Below, in pieces: positions 40,266 to 47,586 of a stretch of 64,000 nt of DNA. The notes under the pieces are model-generated. The model worked only from the letters and a program-made list of their open reading frames with translations, was not told where the DNA came from and ran no database searches. Every line of letters starts with the position of its first letter. Position 1 is the stretch's first letter. Source of the DNA: Streptomyces sp. NBC_01445 (GTDB lineage Bacteria; Actinomycetota; Actinomycetes; Streptomycetales; Streptomycetaceae). The DNA lies in assembly GCF_035918235.1 (NCBI RefSeq), contig NZ_CP109485.1, forward strand, positions 5,691,501 to 5,755,500, written 5' to 3'. The position numbers and the translations under genes were made by a program.

Positions 40266-40537
40266 CCGTCTACATCGATCCGCCGACCTGGCCCGGGCAC
40301 GGGCGCATGTGGTCCCACCTGGTCAGCGACGTCTCCTTCGGCGAGCTCCATCTCTTCGCCGAGCTGCTCGGCGTCCCGCCCCGCGCCTTCGAGCGCGACC
40401 ACTACGACCTGCTGTCGCACCGCTACGAGGACGCGGTGCGGGCCGGGGCCGTGCAGATCGGCTCGAAGGAGCTGGTGCGCAGGCTCACCGAGGCGGGGCT
40501 GCGGAGGCCGAAGGGGCGTCCCGCGGTGGAGAGTTGA
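40262..40537 (+). CDS. DUF4031-domain protein
   Basis: 91 residues: MTVYIDPPTWPGHGRMWSHLVSDVSFGELHLFAELLGVPPRAFERDHYDLL is the diagnostic DUF4031 block. Asp/His-rich and probably metal-binding (my inference). Function unknown. Translationally coupled to the preceding gene; its 3' end overlaps the convergent MFS gene by 53 nt. Confidence 0.9.
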   Translation: MTVYIDPPTWPGHGRMWSHLVSDVSFGELHLFAELLGVPPRAFERDHYDLLSHRYEDAVRAGAVQIGSKELVRRLTEAGLRRPKGRPAVES

Positions 40538-41819
40538 GGCCCGACTTGGGGGACGTGGCGATCACCTTCGTGGTCGACCGGTGCATGCGCAGTGACACCG
40601 CCGTCGCGCCGATCGCCGTCACCGTCATCGCGGCGCCCGCCCACGCCGTCGCCGGGTAGCCGAGCCCCGCGTCGATCACCGTGCCGCCGAGCCACGGCCC
40701 GCCCGTGTTGCCCAGGTTGAACGCCGCCGTCGTCGTCGCCCCCGCGAGCGTGGGGGCCGCGCCCGCCACGTTGAACATGCGGGCGTTCAGCGCCGGCGCC
40801 GTATAGAACGCCGAGAAGCCCATCAGGAACGACAGCGCCACCGCCGCCACCGCGAACCCGCCGAGCAGCGCCAGCGCCACCAGGAACACCGTGGATGCCG
40901 CGATCCCGCTCAGCAGCACCCCGAAGAGGTGGGCGTCCGCGACCCGGCCACCGACCGTCGTACCCACCAGCGCGCCGACGCCGAAGAGCGCGAGGACCGT
41001 CGGGACCCAGCCCTCGTCGAGGCCCGCCACATCCGTGAGCAGCGGTGACAGATAGCTGAACGCGCAGAACACGCCGCCCGCCGCCAGCGCCGTCACGGTG
41101 ATCGAGAGCCAGACCTGGCTGTCCCGGTAGATCGCCAGCTCGCGCCGCGGCTGCGGCCTCTGCGCGGGGAGCGGGATCCGCGGGATCAGCGTCACCACCC
41201 CCACCAGCGCGATCGCCGAGGCCGCGCCCACCGCCCAGAACGCCGCCCGCCAGCCCAGACCGTCACCGAGGAACGCGCCCGCCGGGACGCCCAGCACGTT
41301 CGCGATCGACAGACCGCCGATCATCACCGCCATGGCCCTCGCCCGCTGCGTCACCGGCACCAGGCCGATGGCCACCGCCGCGCCCACGGCCCAGAACCCC
41401 GCGCAGGCCAGCGCGCTCACGACCCGCGACGCGAACAGGACCGCGTACGTCGGCGCCAGCGCCCCCGCGACCTGGCCCAGGCCGAACACCGAGATCAGCG
41501 CGATGAGCGCGGTGCGGCGCGGCAGGCGCAGCGTCGCCACGGCGAGCAGCGGCGCGCCCACCACCATGCCGAGCGCGAAGGCCGATATCAGCAGGCCCGC
41601 CTGCGGGATCGTGACGTCCATGTCGTCGGCGATCGCGGGCAGGATGCCTGACAGCATGAACTCGGACGTGCCCAGCGCGAATACCGCCAGGCCCAGGATG
41701 TAGACGGCCAGCGGCATGCGGGTGGGGGCGTCCACGGGGGCGTCCACAGGGGCAGTCGCGACGGCGTCCGCGGGGGCTTCGGCGGCGTCTTCGGGAGCTT
41801 TTCGAGCAGAGTCAGGCAT
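40485..41819 (-). CDS. MFS drug-efflux transporter (DHA1, Cmx/AraJ type)
   Basis: 444 residues from the ATG reading MPDSARKAPE; an Ala/Asp/Pro-rich cytoplasmic N-terminus of about 33 residues, then twelve membrane helices. MFS landmarks: ALGTSEFMLSGILPAIADDM after helix 1, GAPLLAVATLRLPRRTALI (loop 2-3), and motif C-like LSIANVLGVPAGAFLGDGLGWRAAFW. Resembles the Cmx/CmlR chloramphenicol and sugar-efflux groups. The substrate cannot be read from sequence. A GNAT acetyltransferase is adjacent. Confidence 0.87.
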   Translation of the reverse strand: MPDSARKAPEDAAEAPADAVATAPVDAPVDAPTRMPLAVYILGLAVFALGTSEFMLSGILPAIADDMDVTIPQAGLLISAFALGMVVGAPLLAVATLRLPRRTALIALISVFGLGQVAGALAPTYAVLFASRVVSALACAGFWAVGAAVAIGLVPVTQRARAMAVMIGGLSIANVLGVPAGAFLGDGLGWRAAFWAVGAASAIALVGVVTLIPRIPLPAQRPQPRRELAIYRDSQVWLSITVTALAAGGVFCAFSYLSPLLTDVAGLDEGWVPTVLALFGVGALVGTTVGGRVADAHLFGVLLSGIAASTVFLVALALLGGFAVAAVALSFLMGFSAFYTAPALNARMFNVAGAAPTLAGATTTAAFNLGNTGGPWLGGTVIDAGLGYPATAWAGAAMTVTAIGATAVSLRMHRSTTKVIATSPKSGLNSPPRDAPSASAAPPR

Positions 41820-41847
41820 GACGTGACACAACGCGACGCAGCGGTGC

Positions 41848-42348
41848 TTAAATTCCCAACAGTTCGTACGCGCAGAGGTCCTCTGTCGTCGGAATCCGTA
41901 CGAAACCGGCCCGCTCCAGTACCCGTTGGGACGGGCCGTTGTCCAGGTCAGTGTTCGCCGTCACCGCGGTGACGGCCGACTGCGACAGCGCCCATGCCGC
42001 TATCGCCCGCACCGCCTCCGTCGCGTAGCCCCGGCCGCGCGCCCCCTCCGTCACGTCGTAGCCGATCTCGACGCGGCCCTCCTCGTCCGGAGCGCTGTGG
42101 AAGCCGATCCCGCCGACCGCGCGTCCGTCCTCGATCCGCACGATCGCGTACGTTCCCCAGCCCTCGCGGTACGTGCCCGCCGCGTGCGCCTTCACCGTGA
42201 TCCCGGAGCCGGTCCGGGTGCCGTCCGGTGCGTCCCCGTCCAGCCAGGCGAACCCGCCCGACCCGCTGTCCGCGTTCAGGTCCCTGGCCGACTCCAGGGA
42301 CAGTTCGTGCAGGCGTACGCGGGCGGCCGCGATGGTGAGGAGTGTCAT
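41848..42348 (-). CDS. RimJ/RimL-type GNAT acetyltransferase
   Basis: 166 residues. VRLHELSLESARDL at the start, VGGIGFHSAPDEEGRVEIGYDVTEGARGRGYATEAVRAIAAWAL with the acetyl-CoA loop RGRGYA near 105-110, and TANTDLDNGPSQRVLERAGFVR. This is the RimL/ribosomal-protein or small-molecule branch. 28 nt downstream of the MFS gene's start on the same strand, so it is transcribed first; joint resistance function is possible but unproven. Confidence 0.87.
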   Translation of the reverse strand: MTLLTIAAARVRLHELSLESARDLNADSGSGGFAWLDGDAPDGTRTGSGITVKAHAAGTYREGWGTYAIVRIEDGRAVGGIGFHSAPDEEGRVEIGYDVTEGARGRGYATEAVRAIAAWALSQSAVTAVTANTDLDNGPSQRVLERAGFVRIPTTEDLCAYELLGI

Positions 42349-42379
42349 GGGGCGAGGATGCGGCAGCCGCTCGCGCCGA

Positions 42380-43030
42380 TCAACCGGTTTGGGGAGTCAG
42401 CAGGTCAAGCTCCGCCGTGAGGTTCTCGCGGGCCCGCTCCTCCCAGTGCGCAGCGCCGTACGGGGTGCGGAACAGGCGGGGCAGGGCGAGGAGTTGCCGC
42501 AGGACGGCGGCGCGGCCCTCGCGGAACGGTTCGTCCGGTACGAAGCCGTACTCCTCCCGGACCGCCGCCGCGTAGGCCGCGTACGCGTCCGGGGCCGCCG
42601 CCAGGATCGCCAGGTCCGCGTCGCACAGGACCTCGCCGTTGTGGTCGTCCTCGTCCGGGTCGTGCGTCACCGTGAGCAGGACCAGGCGGCTCACCTCGTC
42701 GATCTGCTGATCCGTCAGGCCCGCTTCCGACAGGGCCCGTTCGGCCAGGCGCGCGGAGCGCTCCTCGTTCGTCGAGCGCTCGGGGAGGTACACCGCGTCG
42801 TGGAACCAGGCCGCGAGGCGGACCAGGGCCGGGTCGTCGGCGTGGTCCTCCAGTACGTCGATGTGGTCCAGGACCGCCTTGAGGTGCGTCGTCGTGTGGT
42901 AGCGGCGCTGTGGCTCCGACCAGCGGGCCAGGAGGTCGTCCGCGTAGGCGTCCGGGGTGGTGGGTGTGGCTGTCGCGTGCTGCGCCGTGGCGAGTGTCTC
43001 AGCCCAGGCTTTCCTCAGGTCGTCCCGCAT
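42380..43030 (-). CDS. Predicted metal-dependent HD-type phosphohydrolase
   Basis: 216 residues. Conserved YHTTTHLKAVLDHID near 44-58 and LAAWFHDAVYLP near 72-83, with VTHDPDEDDHNGEVLCDADLAILA further on, supply the His/Asp ligands. Pattern of the uncharacterised HD-superfamily group found as stand-alone proteins in many bacteria. Substrate unknown. Confidence 0.85.
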   Translation of the reverse strand: MRDDLRKAWAETLATAQHATATPTTPDAYADDLLARWSEPQRRYHTTTHLKAVLDHIDVLEDHADDPALVRLAAWFHDAVYLPERSTNEERSARLAERALSEAGLTDQQIDEVSRLVLLTVTHDPDEDDHNGEVLCDADLAILAAAPDAYAAYAAAVREEYGFVPDEPFREGRAAVLRQLLALPRLFRTPYGAAHWEERARENLTAELDLLTPQTG

Positions 43031-43085
43031 GCGGCGACCCTAGACCCTGCCGGTGAACCTCGTCGGCAGGCCCCGTCGGCACTCC

Positions 43086-43304
43086 CTAATCCGGGGGTGG
43101 CCCGTACGGTCCTGAATCCGGGGGTGGCCCGTACGGTCCTGATCGTTTCTGTACGCCGGCCTCCTCGTCGTACTCGCCCAGAAGGATCACGCCGAGCGCC
43201 GAGGTCACGATGACCTTGGCCGCTCGCAGGACGTTTCCGAGGCGGTGGGGGTGGTGGGTCTCCGTGACTGCGGTGGCACCGTGAGTGAACGTCATGGTCG
43301 TCAT
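43086..43304 (-). CDS. Small protein with a duplicated GPYGPPPD tail
   Basis: 72 residues from the ATG reading MTTMTFTHGATAVTETHH; GGGG lies just upstream. The middle (NVLRAAKVIVTSALGVILLGEYDEEAGV) could be one membrane helix. The C-terminus repeats SGPYGPPPD, encoded by the 27-bp tandem DNA duplication. A longer open frame upstream to 43565 crosses the helD leader and is not supported. Coding status is likely but not certain. Confidence 0.6.
   Translation of the reverse strand: MTTMTFTHGATAVTETHHPHRLGNVLRAAKVIVTSALGVILLGEYDEEAGVQKRSGPYGPPPDSGPYGPPPD
43088..43141. repeat. 27-bp tandem duplication inside the small gene's 3' end
   Basis: Two identical 27-bp copies at 43088-43114 and 43115-43141. 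The length is a multiple of three, so the duplication adds nine residues (SGPYGPPPD) without a frameshift. Confidence 0.93.
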
Positions 43305-43570
43305 GTCCCCATGGTGGAATACGGGCATTCCGTGCACATCGGTCCGGAGGTGTAGGTTGCGGCGGCGGGCGTGCGTCCTGGGGGTGACTCCGTCCCCTAG
43401 GGCCCTCACGGCTCCCCGGAAAACGGGAAATAAATGTGTTGGTCGCGTGTTGAGGCGGGAGTAAGGTGGTCCGCCTTGCCCGCCTCCCTCCGTGGAGCGC
43501 CGCCGCCCGGACGGAAACCGGTCGGCTGCCGTGTGTAACCGACCCCCCCCGGAGCCCGGAGGCATCGCCC

Positions 43571-45610
43571 GTGTCCCTCGACGACCCGCTCTCCCGCGAG
43601 CGCGCCCACCTCACGTCGTCCCGTTCCGCCCTGCGCGCCATGCGCGAGGACGTGGAGTCCCTCAACATCGCCGACGTCACCGCGAACTGGGTGAACGCCG
43701 CCGTTCTGCAGCGCCAGATCGACGACCGGATCAAGGCCCTGGCCGACCTGTCGCACACCCCCTTGTTCTTCGGGCGGCTCGACTACCTGCACGCCCCCGG
43801 CGCCGACCAGGCCGAAGGGGCCGGCGGGGAGCGGTTCTACATCGGGCGGCGGCATGTTCATGACGCGGCCGGCGATCCGATGGTCATCGACTGGCGCGCC
43901 CCCGTCTCGCAGCCCTTCTACCGCGCCTCGAAGAAGGACCCGATGGACGTCGGGCTGCGCCGGCGGTTCGGGTACACGGGCGGGGACCTCACCGCGTACG
44001 AGGACGAGCGGCTGTCCGATCCCGCCGAGGCCGAGGTCGTGAGCGCGCTGCTCCAGGCCGAGATCGAGCGCCCCCGCGTCGGGCCCATGCGCGACATCGT
44101 TGCCACCATCCAGCCCGAGCAGGACGAGATCGTGCGGAGCGGGCTCTCGGGGTCCGTGTGCGTCCAGGGAGGGCCCGGTACCGGAAAGACCGCCGTCGGC
44201 CTCCACCGTGTCGCCTATCTGCTGTACGCCCACCGCGAGCGGCTCGCCCGCACAGGGACCCTGGTCATCGGGCCGAACCGGTCCTTCCTCCACTACATCG
44301 AGCAAGTGCTGCCCGCGCTGGGTGAGCTGGAGGTCAAGCAGGCCACCGTCGACGACCTCGTCGCCCATGTGGAGGTGCGGGGCGCCGACGGCGCGGACAC
44401 CGCCGTGGTCAAGGGCGACGCGCGGATGGCCGAGGTCCTGCGGCGGGCCGTGCGGTCGCACATCACGCTGCCCGTGGAGCCCCTCGTGGTCGTGCGCGGG
44501 TCCCGGCGGTGGCGGGTGCCCGCGTACGAACTGGAGGAGATCGTGCGGGAGTTGATGGCGCGCGACATGCGCTACGGCGCCGCCCGAGACGCGCTTCCGC
44601 AGCGCATCGCCCACGCCGTCCTCGTACAGATGGAGCGGTCGGGAGAGGCGCCCGACGACCGTGTGCAGGACGCCGTGGCCAGGAACGCGGCCGTCAAGGC
44701 CGCCGTGAAGGTCCTCTGGCCCGCCGTCGATCCCGCGAAGCTCGTGCTGCGGCTGCTGTCCGACGCCGAGTTCCTCGCCGAGCACGCGGAGGGTGTCCTC
44801 AGCGAGGACGAGCAGAAGTGCGTGCTGTGGGAGCGGCCGGCGCGCAGTGTGCGGGCCGCCAAGTGGTCCTCCGCCGACGCCGTGCTGATCGACGAGGTCA
44901 CCGATCTCGTCGCCCGTACGCACTCCCTCGGGCATGTGGTGCTCGACGAGGCGCAGGACCTCTCGCCGATGCAGTACCGGGCCGTCGGGCGGCGCTGCAC
45001 CACCGGGTCCGCCACCGTCCTCGGCGACCTCGCGCAGGGCACGACGCCCTGGGCCACGCGCAGCTGGGCCGAGGCGCTGCGGCATCTGGGCAAGGAGGAG
45101 GCCGTGGTCGAGGAGCTGACCGTCGGATTCCGCGTGCCGCGCGACGTCATCGCGTACGCGTCCCGGCTGCTGCCCCACATCGCGCCCGGACTCGCGCCCG
45201 TCTCGTCCGTCCGTGAGAACCCCGGCGCCTTCGAGGTCCGGGAGGCTGCGCGCGGGACCGACGACGTGGTCGCCGCGTGTACCGAGGCGCTGGAGCGGGA
45301 GGGGTCCGTGGGTCTCATCGCCGCCGACGCCCGCCTCCCCGCACTGGCCGCAGCCCTCGCGGACGCCGGGATCACCTACCTGGGCCCCGGCGAGGAGACC
45401 ACCGCCGAGACCCGCCTCACCCTCGTACCGGCCTCGCTCGCCAAGGGCCTCGAATACGACTACGTGGTCCTCGACGAGCCCGCCGCCGTCGTCGACGGCG
45501 AACCCGACGAGCGGACCGGACTGCGGCGTTTGTACGTGGCGCTGACCCGGGCCGTCTCCGGTCTGGTCGTGGTCCACGCCGCGGAGCTGCCGGAGCAGCT
45601 GGCGGTGTGA
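43571..45610 (+). CDS. helD: HelD-type RNA-polymerase-recycling ATPase
   Basis: 679 residues from a GTG with GGAGG 8 nt upstream. The N-terminal helical arm (about 1-70: ERAHLTSSRSALRAMREDVESLNIADVTANWVNAAVLQRQIDDRI) is the secondary-channel coiled coil of HelD. Then comes the UvrD-like core: Walker A GGPGTGKT at 200-207, a HelD-specific insertion, VVLDEAQDLSPMQYRAV (Walker B), VGFRVPRDVIAYA, and the late motif YVALTRAVSGLVVVH. HelD proteins pry stalled or antibiotic-bound RNA polymerase open; the actinobacterial HelR members give rifamycin tolerance. No exact rifamycin-associated element was seen upstream, so the rifamycin link is untested. Confidence 0.9.
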   Translation: MSLDDPLSRERAHLTSSRSALRAMREDVESLNIADVTANWVNAAVLQRQIDDRIKALADLSHTPLFFGRLDYLHAPGADQAEGAGGERFYIGRRHVHDAAGDPMVIDWRAPVSQPFYRASKKDPMDVGLRRRFGYTGGDLTAYEDERLSDPAEAEVVSALLQAEIERPRVGPMRDIVATIQPEQDEIVRSGLSGSVCVQGGPGTGKTAVGLHRVAYLLYAHRERLARTGTLVIGPNRSFLHYIEQVLPALGELEVKQATVDDLVAHVEVRGADGADTAVVKGDARMAEVLRRAVRSHITLPVEPLVVVRGSRRWRVPAYELEEIVRELMARDMRYGAARDALPQRIAHAVLVQMERSGEAPDDRVQDAVARNAAVKAAVKVLWPAVDPAKLVLRLLSDAEFLAEHAEGVLSEDEQKCVLWERPARSVRAAKWSSADAVLIDEVTDLVARTHSLGHVVLDEAQDLSPMQYRAVGRRCTTGSATVLGDLAQGTTPWATRSWAEALRHLGKEEAVVEELTVGFRVPRDVIAYASRLLPHIAPGLAPVSSVRENPGAFEVREAARGTDDVVAACTEALEREGSVGLIAADARLPALAAALADAGITYLGPGEETTAETRLTLVPASLAKGLEYDYVVLDEPAAVVDGEPDERTGLRRLYVALTRAVSGLVVVHAAELPEQLAV

Positions 45611-45617
45611 CGGCCGC

Positions 45618-46310
45618 CTAGGGGGTGTCGACCGCCTCGCGCCACGTGCGGACCGCCTCCGTCGACACCGGGGCCGTCCAGCCCCGGGGGCGGGCCGCGC
45701 CGCCGATGTGGAAGGCGTCGATGCCCGCCGCCTTCAGGCGCGGCAGGTGGTCGAGGCGGAGGCCGCCGCCGACCAGGATCTGCTGCTCGTAACCAGGTTC
45801 GCCCGAGCGGGCCGCCTCCGCCGCCAGGACGTCGAGCCCGGCGTCCACGCCGTCCGGTGAACCGGCCGTCAGGTAAGTGTCGAGGCCCGGCGCGTGCGCG
45901 AGGTGCTTGCGCAGGCCGGCGCGGTCCGCGGTCCGGTCGATCGCGCGGTGGAACGTCCAGCGGCAGCCGTCCAGCTCGGCCGTGATCCGTTCGACCGCCG
46001 CGAGGTCGGGGCCGCCCGCCGGGTCGAGGAAGCCGAGCACGAACTCGTCGGCCCCCTCCGCGCGCAGCCCGCGCGCGGTCTCGGCCAGCGCGTCCAGATC
46101 GCCCGCGGCGAATCCGTCCGCGAGCCGGATCATGACCCGCAGCGAGATGCCGACGGCCGCGCGGATCCGGCCGAACGTCTCGCGCGACGGGGTGAGCCCG
46201 TCCGCCGCCATGTCGGTGACCAGCTCAAGGCGGTCGGCGCCGCCCGCCTGGGCCGCGACGGCGTCCTCGGCGCCGAGCGCGATCACCTCCAGGACTGCAC
46301 GCTTGCTCAT
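45618..46310 (-). CDS. cutC: CutC-family TIM-barrel protein
   Basis: 230 residues from the ATG reading MSKRAVLEVIALGAEDAV. Family blocks: AGGADRLELVTDMAADGLTPS, SLRVMIRLADGF, GADEFVLGFLDPAGG, CRWTFHRAIDRTADR, ILVGGGLRLDHLPRLKAAGIDAFHIGGAARPRG. Named for copper homeostasis, but the biochemical role is unsettled. A strong DasR site 80 bp upstream, not a copper operator, suggests a role linked to N-acetylglucosamine metabolism. It converges on helD with 7 nt between stops. Confidence 0.92.
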   Translation of the reverse strand: MSKRAVLEVIALGAEDAVAAQAGGADRLELVTDMAADGLTPSRETFGRIRAAVGISLRVMIRLADGFAAGDLDALAETARGLRAEGADEFVLGFLDPAGGPDLAAVERITAELDGCRWTFHRAIDRTADRAGLRKHLAHAPGLDTYLTAGSPDGVDAGLDVLAAEAARSGEPGYEQQILVGGGLRLDHLPRLKAAGIDAFHIGGAARPRGWTAPVSTEAVRTWREAVDTP

Positions 46311-46389
46311 GGGACCCCTTTGTCGGTTGCGAAGGCGGGTGCGGATGCGGTGGCGCCGGGCTCCAGGGCCTGTCGTCACAACAGGTCCT

Positions 46390-46405
46390 AGAGGTCTAGT
46401 CCAAT
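46390..46405. promoter_or_regulatory. DasR-responsive element upstream of cutC
   Basis: AGAGGTCTAGTCCAAT shares its first 14 bases with the nagK dre in this same window. It matches 13 of 16 consensus positions and is 80-95 bp upstream of the cutC ATG. No other gene start is in range. Confidence 0.85.
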
Positions 46406-46444
46406 AGGCCAGACTACGCGCAGACGGCCCGCGCCGACAGACGA

Positions 46445-47395
46445 TCAGTGGCCGTGCCCCTCCGAATGATCACCCGCGCTCCGCCCGGCGTGCACCGTGA
46501 ATTCCGCCGTGCGCACGGTGCCGTTGTGCTTGAAGTCCAGGAAGAGGCGGTACGTCCCGTTGCTGGGCGCCGTCGCCGTGAACGAGACCTCCGGCCCCGG
46601 CCCGCCCTTGTTCGGGTGGACGTGGAGATACGCGAGGTCGCCGGAGCGCAGGGCGACCAGATGCCCGTACGAGCCGAGGTAGGGCTGGAGGTCGGTGACC
46701 GGCCTGCCGTTCTTCGCGACGCTCAGGGTCAGCTCGCTCGCCGAGCCCGCGGCGAGGTCCCCGCCCAGCCGCACCTCGTAGCCGTCGCCGGCGTCGGCGG
46801 TGCGCGAGGCTGCCGGGAGGTCTCGGGGTGCGTACTTTCCGGCGACCGACAGGTCCGCCCCGAGGGTGAGGCCCTCCTTCTCCGCCTGCGGGGCGAAGTC
46901 GGCGAAGACCCGGTATCCGCCCGCCTTCGGCAGCTCGACCGGCGTCTTCCAGGTGCCGTCCGCCGCGCGGGCCGGGTGCAGATGGCGGTAGACCGTGAGG
47001 TCCCGCGAGGCCACGATCAGGTGCAGCTGCTTGCCGTGCTCCGTCCGGTACGCGGTGACCTTGCGGCCCGTGTCGTCCTTCGTGATCGCGAAACTCAGCT
47101 CGGTGCGCTCTCCGGCGGCGGCGATGCGCCGGGTCCGCAGGTCGAGCGTGTAGCCGCGCTCGGAGATCTGCAGCCCGCCGGGGGCGGCGGCCGCGGTGTC
47201 CGATGCGCCGTGGCCGGCGTGCCCGTCCGGCGCCTCCTGCGTACGTCCTTTCTCCGCATGCCCTCCCTCCGCATGCCCTGCCGTCTTCTGTTCGCCTGCG
47301 GCTATGGGGTCGACGCCCCTGCCCACCCCGTACGCGGTGCCGAAGGTCGCGGCGACGGCGGCTGCGAAGGCGGTGATCTTCAGTCCGGTCTTCAT
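46445..47395 (-). CDS. Secreted His-rich protein of the copper locus
   Basis: 316 residues from the ATG reading MKTGLKITAFAAAVAATFG, an N-terminal export or anchor segment. Then a His-rich stretch about 38-65 (GHAEGGHAEKG...DGHAGHGA) and beta-sandwich segments (LHLIVASRDLTVYRHLHPARAADGTWKTPVELPKAGGYRVFADF). It ends in HSEGHGH. The His-rich ends suggest metal binding. Divergent from copA with CsoR boxes between, so it is copper-induced by inference. Resembles uncharacterised secreted proteins found beside actinobacterial copper genes; no named family. Confidence 0.8.
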   Translation of the reverse strand: MKTGLKITAFAAAVAATFGTAYGVGRGVDPIAAGEQKTAGHAEGGHAEKGRTQEAPDGHAGHGASDTAAAAPGGLQISERGYTLDLRTRRIAAAGERTELSFAITKDDTGRKVTAYRTEHGKQLHLIVASRDLTVYRHLHPARAADGTWKTPVELPKAGGYRVFADFAPQAEKEGLTLGADLSVAGKYAPRDLPAASRTADAGDGYEVRLGGDLAAGSASELTLSVAKNGRPVTDLQPYLGSYGHLVALRSGDLAYLHVHPNKGGPGPEVSFTATAPSNGTYRLFLDFKHNGTVRTAEFTVHAGRSAGDHSEGHGH

Positions 47396-47456
47396 GACGG
47401 CTCCTGGTGTGCGGACGGTGCGGACGGTGTCGGTGTCCGGTGGCTGATAGCCCGAC

Positions 47457-47555
47457 CATACCCCTGGGGGGTATGAAGTCAAGCGGTGGGAGCGCTTGCG
47501 TCAGATACCCCCCATGGGTATAGATTGGATCTCGTAAGCGATACCCACCCCAGGT
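47457..47555. promoter_or_regulatory. CsoR-type copper operators between the secreted protein and copA
   Basis: Box 1 CATACCCC-TGG-GGGGTATG (47457-47475), box 2 ATACCC-CCCAT-GGGTAT (47505-47521), and a weaker box 3 TACCCACCCCAGGTA (47542-47555). They fit the G/C-tract pseudo-palindrome of CsoR (TAnCCCC...GGGGTAnT). Box 1 is placed for the leftward gene, boxes 2 and 3 for copA. A csoR gene is not in the window. Confidence 0.85.
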
Positions 47556-47586
47556 ACCGGAGTCGGACCGCAACCGAGGAGGCCTC

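Noticed and set aside
40485..41819. Dedicated chloramphenicol-resistance gene
   Set aside because: Resemblance is at the DHA1 family level only; no substrate can be assigned from sequence.
43406..45577. A 723-residue open frame antisense to helD
   Set aside because: Composition (Gly/Val/His/Asp-rich, no motifs) is typical of the antisense of high-GC coding DNA, and helD motifs on the other strand are decisive.
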